Position numbers and translations under genes: made by a program
Assembly (NCBI RefSeq): GCF_003286085.1
Contig: NW_020825312.1
Span: 868,001-932,000, forward strand
Direction of reading: 5' to 3'
DNA from: Drosophila persimilis
Lineage: Eukaryota; Arthropoda; Insecta; Diptera; Drosophilidae
Length of the DNA stretch: 64,000 bases
In this document: positions 1-14,400 of the stretch, piece by piece
How positions within the stretch are numbered: the stretch's first letter is position 1
How the letters are laid out: every line of letters starts with the position of its first letter
The notes under the pieces: model-generated
Databases searched by the model: none
What the model saw: only the letters and a program-made list of their open reading frames with translations
Told to the model about the DNA's origin: nothing

Positions 1-3000
1 GCACCTTCATTTACATAAAGACCAACACGTGTCGGGCCCATTGAACTGTCATCCGATCCGATCCTCTTTGAGTCCCAGTCCCTGTCCCTGTCGTTGCCTA
101 ATTACTCTCTGTGCAAAATTCATTAAATACCCTGACACCATAATCATCCTTGCCTGACCTTGTGTTTGTCTATCTGTGGGCTAAATTAAGTCCACATCGC
201 CACTCATTAAAAAGAACATTTCCTGTTGAGTTGTTGTCGTCGTCGTGGTTGTCTCTCTGTCGAGCCTGCGGCACACTCTCCAACCACCTGCCACATGAGA
301 AGTGATGAGTGCACAGAGCTTGTTTGTGTCACCATCTAATTGCGGCCAACTTAAAATCCACTCAAGTCATGAGCAGTCGTAATGTACTCTTACAACTGGA
401 TGTGGTTGCTTTTGACAGGAATGCGCATTCCCAGCTAAAACAGCTTGGCATACATGGTAAGTCCTCCTGCTGGGCAACGGGACAGGGATTCTTCTGGGAA
501 GAAGTAAGATGGATTGTTGATAGTCGTTGGCCATTTGTTTCAGCCACATCAATTAGCAAACACATTTTTCGACCCAGAGCCAAAGAGTCACCACCTACGA
601 GGAAGTTACATAAATTTCCACCCCATTGATTTATTTATTGGTCTGTTTCCTAAATATTTTATTCTATTCCCATTCCCTATTGATTTTGTTGGGAAAACTT
701 TTGGCAACTGGACCATATAGAATATAATGTAAAAGAACAATCGCCGCATACAGACAATGGCCAAACAATAAAAGGAAACTTTTGTGTGTTTGGGTTTGGG
801 GACCCTTTTTTGAGAATGGAGCGGAAACAAAGGCAAAAGTAAAATCATTAAAATTAATTACATAAACATTATTGTGCCGATGGCAATCAATGTATGTACG
901 CACAGTACAAGACCGTTGAGGCAGCCAGCCCTCGGGTCACAGATGGTTCTACAATTTTCACTGGCTTGCGGCCAAGTCCCTCTATTGGCAGGCACACCGC
1001 AACACAATGCGTATACGAGTAATTTCCCTACGCGCACCCAGCGCATATTTACATGGCCCATTTCTGGGAGTAGGAGTGGGAGTGGTAGGGGGAGTAGACG
1101 ATAATGAATACTTAATAAAGCGGTATTCAAGTTGCTCGACTCCGGGGGCGACAAACAAAGGCGACAAAAAGACCAAAGACCATGGCGAAGGCGAAGTTTA
1201 CCTTTGTTTGACTCTCTACTCATACTCTATACTCTCTACTTTTCCCGTTACGTTCACTTCCCGTTTTCACTTGGTTTTCTTCGCCTTTTCCGCGAGGCTG
1301 GTCAGGAAATTTCACTTCAATTACCAACACCCAGGCGGCAGGCATTTAGCATTTAAGTAGATTCAATTTGTTGGCCGCTTTCGCGTTCATTAAAGCCACG
1401 CAAGCCATTTTTTTCTGCAGTGAATGCACCGTAACAGCTATAACTGTTTGGGGGTTATAAGTACGAAAACAAAAAAAGAGCATCCGTTGCGGATGGGATC
1501 TATAAATTAAATTTTCTATCCTTTATTCATAAAAATGCTGAAAAACCTTCTTCGCAAACAATTACTCTTGCAGTTTAACGACCGGCAAAAGTTTATTTGC
1601 TCTAAAAATATGTTTTCTTAGCTATTTTCTCAACATCTTGCGTCATTGTGGTTACTCTTAAGCCAGTATGTAGTGCTATACTGAGAATATGAGGCACGGA
1701 TTATAAATGGAATGAACAAATGAATGCCGGCAAAACTAATGGCTATCGCTACAGAAATAGGGTGATTATGAACGGACAAATTTAAATGCAGTGGCAGGAC
1801 ACAGAACCAAAAGTCGAGAGCCTACAACTCAATGAAGAACCTTTTTATAAATACACCGCACAAGTGTATGAATCAGCTCAATTGAGAGCAAAGTTTGGAT
1901 TGCCCTCCAATTCCAGTATCATCAGGTGATGACTGATACCAATAACGTCTAAGTTAAAATAAGTCCACTCCAAGGTCTACTGTACTCAAAATAAATATCT
2001 AATTTTAGATTTAAAATTAATATTTTAAGACGCTAAGTTGCTCTTGCTTTTCACATGAGCTTCTTATAGGAAATGGCTCACCAATTTGCCATCGAAGCCC
2101 AACATGCAAATTGATAGCATCATCACAATAACAAATCGATATATGCGCCCACGCCCACAGATGACTACGAACGCCAGAACAAAATTCCATATAGACAACC
2201 GCAATTGGAGCGTTATTTTTGTGCCAATAAGGCAAGAGCTCCATATTGGACGGGTAATTTTAATTAAAAATTGTCAAATTCCAAATGAGGAGGGAGACAT
2301 CAAATATTCAATAGAAAATCAAAAAGGCACATTATTAAAAATGCATTGCACTCAAACGCAAATTAAACGCAAGTCGCTGAGATTTTTGCTGTCATTGGGG
2401 ATAGAGGAAACTTTTGCAGATTGGAAAATTAAACCGTCAGCAAAGCTGCCGGTTTTAAATTTCCCTTTAATTTAATTTAATTCGATTTTCATTTATTACA
2501 CACCGTTGCAACATCATTTTTGCTGTAAGACGAGCTGAATATAAAACAGAATACATTATATCCCGAACAATTTAAAATTAAAACCAAGGATTAATTAACC
2601 CGAGTATTGTTCTTCTCCCGTTCGAGGTGGTAATGGAATGGATTAAATAATTAAAGGGTGATTAAAATTGCATGACATGCAAGCCAACGTCGTCTGTCAA
2701 CGCTTCGCTCAGTACCGTATACGTATACGTAATGCAGTTTTATGGAACACGCTCTTGACAACCAGCTAATGCTAATTAGGGCCCACCGGGGGCCAGCAAG
2801 GACAGGACAGAACAGGACAGCACAGCATAGGAGGGGACAATGTCGATTTCGATTGCCCAGAAGGCCACTGAAACCATGACAAAGCAGGGGCGTGGCACAG
2901 TTTTGTTTGTTGGCCTGGTCATCCTGCAATCCGATGCCCCTCTACCCGATGATTGTGCAGACTATTGGAGCCGGTCTATGGTCTAGCGACGGGTACGATG

Positions 3001-3154
3001 CACAGTGAAGCCCTAGCCGAATTCAGATGGCAAAAATATAACATTTTATGAGAGCCTTGGATGACTTGAATATACGCATTTGATGGAGTACTTTTTTTTT
3101 GAGCTGTCAGAAATGCAAACTTGGCTGAAATCGGATATATGAGCATTCAAAGTA
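1..3154. other. Non-coding stretch, no gene supported
   Basis: AT-rich sequence with scattered stop codons in all frames. The longest open frames (about 100-130 codons) have no recognisable domain and no consistent splice signals. I see no tRNA-like internal promoter boxes and no clear transposon ends here. Confidence 0.6.
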
Positions 3155-3330
3155 GACCTTTTTATACCCTGTATTCAAAGATTTTCCGACCCCACAAAGA
3201 ATATACATATATTCTTGATCAGCATCAGCTGTCCGTACGTTCGTCTGTTTTGTCCGTGTCCTACCACATTCCCCCACAATCCATTAATAAAAAATCAGTG
3301 TGTAAAAAGTGTCTGTACTGATTTTTGCAA
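3155..3330 (-). mobile_element. DINE-1/INE-1-like fragment
   Basis: Read on the minus strand, the stretch contains the run TGATGCTGATCAAGAATATA followed by TTTGTGGGGTCGGAAAATCT and an end resembling a GGGTATAAAAA terminus. These are recognisable core words of the DINE-1/INE-1 (Helitron-related) repeats common in Drosophila. The copy is short and diverged, and its exact ends are unclear. Confidence 0.65.
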
Positions 3331-6300
3331 GCTGAAATGTCCGAAAGCCCCACTGTGCTGTGATGTTGCTAATGTTGAACTAGGAACAAAGCAATGTTTG
3401 AATGTTTCCATTTTTATTTGCTCTGAGACATACATTTCTGTTTCAAGCCCATTCAAATGCGATTTGCTGCTTGGCAAAGTCTCAAACCTAGACGACATAG
3501 GAATTCAGACAAATTGGCGTAAGCCGCTTTCATGACAAAAGGTTATACGGAACCATCGAAGCCTCTGATGTGGAATGACTCAAAAGATATACATACTTGT
3601 ATATGATTGTTCGACAAATGCGTGGGAATTAAGCCTAAAAAGCACATTTTAGCTATCTACAATAAGGGGGATAAATTCAGATGATGTTACTCGTGAATGC
3701 CTTGAACAAATTGAAATTGCCAAGAATATTCGCTCATGTGTCCACCCATCAATATGTCAATCACTAATCTTATTTTCAACTCTTCTTCTTTGTGTCTTAC
3801 AGATTTTCGAAACGCATTTCTAGGCATTTTCACGGATGGATTTTCATTGAATTGTGCTGGCAATTCAAGCCAAAAATATGCAGGGATTTGGCGGCTGAAT
3901 GCTGGAGAGTCCTATTGTAAGTCAAACTCACGAAATAAGAAGAAGAAAAGGAAGAAAATGTGGAAAGAAATGCTGATAAATGCCAAATCAAGTGACAACG
4001 ATGCGTAAAAAGTGGGAAGGGAGGATGGTCTAGCAATTGGCTGAAACAGCTACACAAGTCGTTGATATAAAATATGTATACATATGTTAATGGGAGTGTG
4101 TGTGTGGTGGGTGTGTGGTTACGGATGCATGGATGTGTGGGTGTGACTGGTCCTGGAGGCAGTGCTCGTTCTTTATTCAGCTATTTCTGCCGTTTTATAT
4201 TGTGTTTTTTGGCCATTCAAGTCGCGGGAATTGCCGCGCCATTTCGCCTATATATGTCGTATACTAGTCCTCGTACAATGCCTTGAAGGAAGGGTGACTC
4301 CCATCCGCAATTCCCCCGAACGTTTGCTTTGGTCGGATTCAATTTGTACCTAACAATTGTCGAACATTTGTCGTTGTGGTCTTGGCATTCGCCAGACGCA
4401 GGGAATTAAATTTCCTGTGCCGATGTGCCAGTTTTTGGCTCAATTGTGTGGAAATATGTCAACTTAAGCCCCTGCCCCTTCTTACCAGCTTTTGATGGAC
4501 CCGCAGCCTCAACAATGGCAGCTGGAAAACCAGCTACGAAAATAATTTGCTCGACTTTTGAAGAGCGAAACATTTCAACGGCTGATGGAGCACAGCAATG
4601 GAGCCAGAAAGCGGACGAGAATACATACAGAGAAACATATGTAAGCTGACATTGATGAGATTTGGTCGGGCCAAAGCCAACCGAGCCAACTCGGAGAATA
4701 TACTCGTATTGAAGCTGGCTGACAGCTGGTTGCGGATTCGCCTTCAGGCATTGAATCGATATTTAATCTAAAATTGTTTCCGACCATGAAATGGAGTTTA
4801 TTAATGCCACATCCGGCCTTGGACTGAAGCCTTTTATAACTTTAAACTATAATTCTCTATGCAGTGTTTTGTGCATCCTCTATTATCGATGCCTGTTTTT
4901 GTTCTCCAAGTTTCCCATTCAAGTTTCCCCTGGATGCTTGTTTTTCTTTCGGGGCCTGTCATTTATAGCCAATAGTTGGGTGTGTGGTGTGTGTCTTTAT
5001 TTAAATAATTAACTCGGACTGCAGGCAGTCTTGCGCATAAAAGTTAAACTATTATATGATCAAATATTTCATAGTTAATAAAATGTTTAGGTCTAAGGCA
5101 ATTGCAGCTCGAAGCGCTTGTAAAGTGTTTCCGAGCATAGTATAAGCATGTAAGCAAACTGTACGAGTATATCCAGAGGCATAATATATGTATATGTTAT
5201 ATATGTACGAGTAAGGGGAGATCTATAGCTATACGAGTGTCAGCTTAGGGCATCAAATGCTAAATATAAACAAGAAATGGGGTAGCAAGGGGCAAACACA
5301 TAAATAAACCAAAACCATAAAGAAAAACCAAAAGTACGCAAAATTGTGCTGACCACGAGCCCCGCTTTTGGAAGTTTATGTCTAGCGATGTCGGGCATCA
5401 TAACCACTATACTCATCCTCCCCGTTCCCGTTCCCATTCCCGTCCCCCTTCCCTGTTCCCTGTTCCCGTCTGCATCGTAAAACAAGCTTTCAAAATATGT
5501 GTCAACGGCTTTGCTGTACTTTTGGTTTTTTTATCGCAGTTTTCTGGCATGTTTCCATTGCGTATACGTAATATAAGCTAGTTTAATTATAGCCAAGTCG
5601 ATAGAAATTATTTGGATAAGGAAAATAATTAGAATACTCATCGAACTGTAAATTTAATCGGAAATTGCACTTAAGTGTGAGAAAGTCTCATTTAATGTAA
5701 GAGGCAAGTGTGAAACATAAATATTATTACAAAAATAAAGAAATGTGTGTAAGTTTAGCCAAGATTAATAGTATGTTGTTTTACTCGTAACGCCCTATTA
5801 AGTGCGGTCAGAGATAGTGATTGAATGGACAAACGAATGGCAAAGAATTTCGACATATGGAGGGAGAATTATTAGAAAATAATATTAAGTAAGCACATAC
5901 TATACATACCAAAAAGTTAAAGCATAGAACTAATTCTATAAATAAGACAAAATTTATGTAAAATAAGAAATACAGATATAGATCTAAGCATTGATAAGAG
6001 TTACGTACGAAAAAATTTGTCGACATGTTGTGTGTTTCTGTATTTGAGAGTATTTAACCACTAGTTAAGGGTTTTTAGAAACAAAACCTAAACCCCAAGA
6101 CAGGTCAAATATTATTCAAAGAAAATACATACATACATACATACATACATACAAACATACATGTTTAAAGTTAATGAAATTACGTGTATCCCAAAGTTGA
6201 AAAGAAACCAAAGAAAAAATGTGTGTGTTTAAATATGAATAGAAAACAGGGAGTACGATTAATATCGCGAACGGATGACAGATGCCGCCGCAGCTGAGTA

Positions 6301-8386
6301 TTAAAATGAATATCAAAAAACCATACTTATGTAGTGAAAAAGGTGTTTTAAAATGACAATTTATGAGAAACTAAATAAATAATGGATGTTAAAAAAGAAA
6401 CGGGTGAATACGTTTACATTGGGGCTACATACGGAAGCAACAACATTGAAGCAAGCAACATTTGATTGGATTGAATTCCGGACGAAATATTGCTGGAATG
6501 TATGTGCGGAATTTTCGTTGAGTAGGAAGTGGGAAGCAGGTGCTGTATCATGCCGTGGCATACTTTGATCAGATAAATAACCAACTGGCAAATAAGGACA
6601 AATGTGGGGACAAGCGATTTGTCGCTCGGTAATTTATATTCATATCGTAGCAGTGTGCCACAGCTGGGCCAACAAACAACCTTCTGTATCGGCATTTACA
6701 GTTGTGGCAATTCCCGCAGCAAGTGCAAAAACATCAACAGGTTCGGTTCTAGGTGTGTCCCTCGTCTTAAATTTAAATACAGACATGGTGATAGTTCAGA
6801 CAAGAAAGCTCATGGCACACATATTGTACTTCAGCTTATTCTCACCGCTCGGAAAGCAAGAGAAAAAGCAAAAGGAAGCTGAAGTTTCACATTTTTGTAC
6901 TGCTCCATTTTGGAAAAGTTTTACCTGGTATCGCCAAGAAATTTGAACTTACTTTGCAGACGTTTATTAAATATTTAAAACTTCCCCTTCGCATTGTTCT
7001 TACTCAACTTTTCAGGTTGGAATTTTCAGGTATTTACGAACGAAAGGATCTGGAGTAGTTCGTTCAATGCATATAAAATACAGCCGTTATGAGATGGCAG
7101 TTTGACATTTTGATTGACAAATTGATAAACGCTGCACTTACTTGTACTAATTAAAACATTATTATTATTAATACCGCACTCATGGTATGATTTACGTTAT
7201 TTAATTTTGCTGAAAGCTTGTGCCTCTACATATCAAACGTGGGCTCTCATTTCTGATTAAATTTAAAATGATGCATATACGAAGAACTGTTCACAATAAT
7301 GTGTAAATTAATATTACATTTTTTGTTCCATGTACTAGTTTTTTGTCTTTCATTGCTTGTACAAAAAGTGCGCAATTACCGACTGAATCCCTTTTTAATT
7401 AGCTTTATTACAGTAGGGAATCTATACGTTAGGCACTGGCTACCGACCACAGACCGAATGGTTAGATGATAATTTTGCAATTATTTGTGGTCGGTCGTTG
7501 GGCGATGCGGCAAGTGAGGTGCACCTGGTGATTGATGCTGATATTTAGACCAATTTTCGTAAATTGAAACAATAATTTAATTAAATTTCTGAGCCAATTA
7601 TTTTGCATTATGGTATTTGATAAACTATTGAATTGAATTAAAATAAAAAACGCAGAATTAACTCGAACCTTTCACAGTGAACATTTGAGATAACTGCTAT
7701 TTATATTTAGTCATTCGCAGAAAAATAAATCTCCAGTTACCGTGGCAGCTTCTGCTGGACTGATTGCACCCATATCAATATTTCGAATTAAATGTAGCTT
7801 TTAGAGCAGAAAACTAATAAACTGTCCGGACTAGAGCACTTCATCAAGCCCGAACCGCCGTCAGGACATGCTAACCAGAAACTTAATCATTACGAATGTG
7901 CGGTCGTAAGTAATCCGTAAATAGCAGCAGCTCGTTCATGGGTCTGTGTCCAGCCGCTACCTGCGGAAGCGGAAGTCCCCTTGTCGGAGAGTGTTTCCAT
8001 ATTCAATTGAATTCAGACTCATATCTGGCTGATAGCAGTGCAGTCGCACCAGTAAGAGTATTTTGGATGAATATCAGTAAGTAAAAAGCGTAAAGTTGTT
8101 ACAGTTGTGGTTCGAATCATTCCTTAGAACATTTGGAAAATGGTCGTTTTGTTAAAACATTTGAGAGTAAGCTAAGAACAATTTTTCCCTTGACCTTGTC
8201 GCAATTTCAGGAGCATAAACTGCCATTTATAAGTACAAAATGATATCCAACGTTATGTGTGCGATGTCCTGGCAACTAGCTGTTGTCCTGGCCACTGGCC
8301 ATTGGCAAGCAAAAGTTATATGTTTGTGGATTTCCTTGTCATACTTTTTCTGCAATTCGTGTTCGTGTGACCTGAATTACAGTATC

Positions 8387-8387
<1 letters not shown>
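3331..8387. other. Non-coding stretch with simple repeats
   Basis: No gene supported. It contains a CATA tetranucleotide run near 6126-6152 and an inverted pair of 10-bp arms at 7442-7451 and 7486-7495 (ACCGACCACA and its complement). An exon-like stretch near 3802-3915 is bounded by an AG acceptor and a GTAAGT donor, but nothing around it joins into a gene. Confidence 0.5.

Positions 8388-8430
<43 letters not shown>
8388..8430. repeat. (GA)n microsatellite
   Basis: About 43 bp of uninterrupted GA dinucleotides. Fly GA runs can bind GAGA factor, but no promoter is evident beside it, so it is recorded only as a repeat. Confidence 0.95.
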
Positions 8431-8433
<3 letters not shown>

Positions 8434-11400
8434 GTGGGCCAAAATATAAAGACAGAAACAGAACTCAGCAAAGCACAGAATAGGAATAGTTTTTAACATT
8501 TCAGTTTGATGGTAGAATAAATGTAACGCCAGCCACCATTCTTCCGTGAGTTCCGAATTAAAAATCCCACATAGAAACGATTGTAGAGAAAGAAAGTTTG
8601 GATGTAAAGGTCTTCAAAAGGGCATGTAGAAACAGGTGGAAAATTTCAATAAAGCATGGCCAAAAAGCGTGTAAATTTAATTAAAACTAAACGACAATGG
8701 GAGACATGCAAGCAGGTCCTACACTTCACTCCCCACGACTTCACGACTTCTCGTGACTCTCGGAAGTGGAACAAAGTGAGCCAAAACCACTTTACCGACA
8801 CATTCCAGCCACGAAAAACAACAAGAGGAACGCATGAGAACTTCCTTTGTATACGAACGTGCGTGGATACGTGGTGGGCGGAAAAGTTTTTGCCGGAAAA
8901 GTGTCACTCAAAAACAGCAGAAGAAAACAACAGAACTTGTGGCAAGTCAAGCAGCGAACTCAAAGGAAAATGGAAAAAGCTTAATTAATTGATTGAAGCT
9001 CGAGATGGTAACGGTTAAATTAGGGGAACTACAAACTGAAAAATATATTCTTTTAAATCGATTCTCTCGATGGACATCCTAGAGCTACTAGCACTTTGAG
9101 AATATGAAATCACCTTTCCATACTCGTACGAGAAACAGCGTAATGAAACTGTCTGCGGTAGCTGTACACTCCAAAAGCAGCCAAAACACTCGTTGAACAA
9201 ATGGTAAATTAAGTTTCAAAAACAGCTTCCACTCATGGCAACTGCAGGTTGCTCTTGTCACTGTTTCTAAAAAGTCGAGCTGGGAAAAAGCAGAACCAAA
9301 TGGCTGACAAGTGCACGCCGGGCCATGCCAGTCAAACTGCTTGACTCTTGTGCTGTCTGTGCTCCCTGGCCATTTAACTGCTGCAACCATCCCTGTTTCA
9401 ACTGCAGTCGAGGTTTGTGTGCCCTAAAAAGTTTCGGCTCCAAATGACATTCAAACTAGTTAAACTTACAGAAGTTGCCAGCAGTCCATGGTCTGACAAA
9501 AAATCCAGAGTACCAAGGCGATGTCATGGGTGGCCCTTAATTGAATTGAATGCGTCGGCTTCCGCCTGTATGATGGCTTCTGCTATTTTTGCTGTTGTTT
9601 AATTATCACTTTTTTAAGACGCATTAACATAAATTACATGAAAATAAATAAACATAAATAAATAAACAAACAAAAGAAAAAGATACAATTAAAGTCACAG
9701 CGAAGTCTGGCATTTTTGTCACTTTTTTATGTAGTGTGTAATTTATTTTCAATTAACTAAGAGTTAAATATCCACCAGCATAATGAAAGTGGTAAAAAGC
9801 GAGGTCCATTAGCAAATGAAGTGGGGAGCGACTACCAGTTGTCAGGAGAGCAAGGTCATCGTGAAAATCTCCCTCTCGCCCTTATAAAGATCTCTAGAAC
9901 TTGTGAAAAATACAAGTTTAATATCATCATAAATTGTAAACTAATTGAAAAAGAGAAAAGAAACTTCCAGATCAAGTAGAGCGCTCATTTCAAGTGCCAG
10001 AACAAGGGACATGGGATGTCACATGATGTCCTTACCTCGACCCACCTCTCCTACTGCCTCTCGCTCTCTCTATCTCCTCGTGGGAGTTTGCTGTCCAGCG
10101 TGGTGTTAACATCCACAGTATCTAATGACTTTTAGCTGGAGGCTGTCTCTGTTGCTTCCGCTGTCTCTGGCTCTGGCTCTGGCTCTGCAAAGGGAACGGC
10201 GCATTGTAGCACTTAAGTGCAATGCAATGACGGTCCCCAAAATGGGTGGGACAAACAGGAAAAAATGTTGCCAACTGCATTGAGAGGTGGGGACGGCTAG
10301 AAGGCTGGTGCTTGTGGAGCGTTGGCACTCATTTTTGACGTTTTTGCCGACCGTCCAAAAAGCACATTGCCAAACACCCGCACACAGGCAGAGGTAGGAC
10401 GAGAGACACAGAGAAAGCGATACCGTCGCATAAGTAATTGCATCTCCCCGCAATGTAAAGCACTTCCGGTTCATTAAACTGGCTGGCCCTGGCGCAACGG
10501 ACAATGGTCTCCTGGCAAATATGCCAACTGCTGTCTGCATCGCTGACTTGCTATTTTTATGGTGACTGTACCATCGAAATACCAATGCAATGAGTTTCTG
10601 AATATATTTGAATTAGTTACCTATGTTACTGTACTACTCAGCAAAGAGAGGACTTGATTCTTGCCATTACTTGAAATCGAAATCAAAATTTTATTTCAGA
10701 TAAATAGGGTAGTTGTTTTTAAGTATTCTTCTTTTATGTGCCTATAAATATTTTAAAATAATACAATATATAATTTGTCAAATTTTTACACAGACCCATC
10801 TGGCGAGATTACAAACTGGAATCTGAAGCTAAAAGCTATGCAAAGAAAGCAGAAATAACTAAGACAAACAGCTTTGCTTGGTAATTATTGCAACGCTCAA
10901 CTCAAACGGAGAGCAAAGTTTTGTTCTCTGCGGATGTACATACATACTCGTAAAGTTTGTCCCTCAGAATTTGCATTCCCATCACAGACGCGACAAAATA
11001 CGAGTATCAAGTCATTTTTCTGCGTTGGTTCGTTTGAAAAGCTGCCGTTACTTCACCCCCTGTTCGCCACGCCATCCATTTGTTCAGAATATTTCTCAGT
11101 GTTCCCGGAGTCAGAGCGGACTTGGGGAGCATTTTTTCAATGCAAAGTGCCAGCTCATTGCCATATGGAAATTTAAGCGATTTGCTTAACACGAACATAT
11201 GTTAAATGTTGATTTTTCATTTGCCCATTGCCAGGCAAATGAGATGCCATGGAATGGGATGAGATTGAGGTTGCGGCGACTCAACTCGACTCGACTCGAG
11301 ACGAGTAGAGTAGAGTAAAAATGCGAAGCGTCCGACATCAACCAACAACAAGTGAAACCAGAGAAATGGCAGAGCAAGCAAATCAAATGAAACCCTTCAT

Positions 11401-14400
11401 CAAGTGCAAAACATTTTTGGGTGCGACGAATGTCACAAAAGAAAGACAGCACCCACAAAAAAAAAAGCAGATTTGACAAACGAAAGAGGGACGTGCAGGG
11501 AACTGCTAACGTGGTTACCGCTGTCGGAAAAAGGGAAACAACTGTCAGGGAAAACTCAGTACCACAGAGTCGGAGCTACTCCCTCTTCCCTGGTTTGCCC
11601 CTTCACGGGTCTCACAGATGGTCCTCCATCCATCTACAATACATGCATATTTGCGAGCTCTGTGGTTTCTGTTTGGCTGTGTTGTGTTGTGGTTTGTTGT
11701 GTTTCTTTCTGTTGCTGTTTCTCTCGTTTTCTGAATCAAGCTGAGTTAAGCATACGCATACGGCAAGGAGACATCTGGGCTAATCTTACAGCTTCATGAA
11801 CTCCATTTCCTGACCTGTTGATGGCCTTAAGCTGGGTGATCCCATTCCTCTGGGCCCGATAATGCTCCCATGTTACTCTGTTCAATCAACCGAGCTGCCT
11901 ACATCGGGTACGCCTGATTGCTTTTGACTGCCTCACTTCCAATTCAAAGTGCTGCATGTCATGTCATGTCTCGGTTTACCAAGGTGTACAAATAAGAATT
12001 TCCAATTCTCGTCGGGACTTTTCATCTTGAAATTATCACTTAAGGACATGATAGAAAACACAGTAATTCTGCTAATACCTAATGATAATAATGAATCCAA
12101 CGAATATTTTAAAATATATTTCAGATGTTATTTCCAAAAGCGAAACCCCATTTTCCGAGTAGCGTATAATAACCCTCGACAACTTTCGGTCTCCGAGTCA
12201 GCCCTATTTTTTCTTATTCTTTTCCTATTTTTTGGTTTCCGAGCTAACACTAATGAACAAGGACAGCTGCGAGGCAGCTGCAAGACGGACGTGGCCAATG
12301 GGTTGTGGCAGCTTGTGATACTGATTGCATTTTGCACCTGCGGGCACAAACTGTCAGTCCGAGTGCTTGCCTCAAGATGATTGAGATGTTTGACACTTTT
12401 CATTGGCATCAGACACACAGAGACACAGGAAGAGAAAGAATTTTTAATCTCGAAATGAGACAATATTTTCTACTGCAAAAGTCTTCCTTCCTTTCTTCCC
12501 CATCTTAGTCTATTTGGCTGACGAGCAGTGCCATTCAAATAAACGTCTTTGTCTAATACTCGAGGGCGGAGAGGACAAAGAGCTTGAACGAAATATTACG
12601 CATACCCGAGTAAACATATTAATTATCTTCCGCCGACATCGTGGGGCTGTAAATTGTGCGGAAATTTCAGGACAGACAATAAATCAAAATATTTATTTAC
12701 GATTTCTGTCTATAGGAAAAGCGTTAGCAGACGAAGGCCTTTCCAATATGAGTGTCTGTCGCCGCCGCCGTCGTCGTCGCCGTCGCCGTTCCCTATTGGA
12801 ATATTCATAAGCCGGCTCCTGTTGGGCCTTCTGTTTGTGTTTGTGTTCGGGTTTCCCTTGCCGGGTTTTTGCCCCGTCCTGCCGTATGTGGCATAAACAA
12901 ATATTTATACTTGTGCGAAATATTCTGATGCTGGTGTTGCTGTTGCTGTTGGTTTCAGTGTGGTTATTGGTTCTGGGGCGTGCTGCGTGGTGCAGCCTTC
13001 GCATTTCTCTGCCGCTGACATTGTTGTTGACTGGCGGATGCCTCCCCTTTTACGGCTGCTGTTGTGGCAAAACCGAAACTATTGCCGCAGGATATGGACT
13101 TTGTGATACCCAAGCAAATGGCTTGAAGAAGTGGCCAAATTCCCATGTGATTTATGAAATTGCAAGGATATTCCTTCAACTATACCCTATGAGTCTCGAG
13201 TGTATCTTTTCACATATACTCATATAGTGTATGTCATAAATATGTTCAAGCTGAATGAATTCCCTTGAGGCTTTGTTTTCAAATTTTGGCATACAATTAA
13301 ATATTTAAAAAATTACTTTTCAGCTTTTCCAACTTTTCCAATAAGTCAATATAATTCCAGTAGCTTGTTTTTTAATAGCAATAGGAAGTTCAAGTTAATC
13401 TGCAAATTTCGCATAGATCGTTCATACCCCAACTTTCCTTTGGCCAACAATTGCAAAAATATTGTGTGAGAAAATACATAAATTATAAATTCAATTTCAC
13501 AAACGACAATGACCGCATTTTTGAGGCATTTCTTTACTGCCAAAGCAGGAATATATATTTGCTCTGTGAATGGAGGACAATTTAGTTGAGACTCTTGGAT
13601 AACTTAAATTTAAAGGAGATCACCAGGCGGAATGAGTCAAACTAAGTAAAGTTAAGATGTGTGTGTATACTCTCAGCTCACCATCTTATTACCTGGATGC
13701 TCAGATGAATTATTGCGGCCAATTACCAGCACCTGAGGCAGAAAACAACTCCTGTAGAACTCCAGACATAATAGTGTTTGACATTGAAACGATTTGTATT
13801 ACATTTCTGGTGCACAATTTCATATTCATTATAGCGAAAAAACTTAATTCGAATTTCCTCAACCTCAAATTCAAGCAGAACAAAAGTTATCCAACGCTCC
13901 TGGCCATTGAAAAATTTCTGCTAATGCATCTGCCATTTTCAATTTACAATATCGAGCTGTCACTGATAGACATTGGCATTGGGTATTGGGCCAATACACT
14001 GCCGTGGCCGCACCCAGCCCCGTGCCCCATCGTTTTACGCGTCAATAATTTATATTTCAATTTTCAAAATTGACTTTTCAATGCAAAAATGGCAAAGAGG
14101 CGAAAAAATGTAGCCTAGTTTCGTGCGCGTAATTACTTTTGGATGTTGGCAGAATTTCTTTTCCTTCTTTCCTTCTCGAGATTCGCTGAGTTTTGTTGAA
14201 TTTAAAACCAATTTGTTTGAGTTTCTCCCTTTTGGCAAAAGCTTTCGGCAGTCGGGAGCTGGCAGCCAGCCCTTTTGTGCTAATTAAGCGAAGGCACAAA
14301 AACTGAGGCACGAGTAATCACGCAGGAGTCGATGAGTCGACTTGGGGCTACCTAGTAGCAGCCAATGGTCTCGGAAATCATTGAAAATAAATTTTATTTT

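Noticed and set aside
3802-3915. Exon with AG acceptor and GTAAGT donor
   Set aside because: Good splice words, but no matching exon either side and no recognisable protein.
13657-14073. 138-codon open frame
   Set aside because: Composition like translated AT-rich non-coding DNA; no domain, splice structure or promoter.
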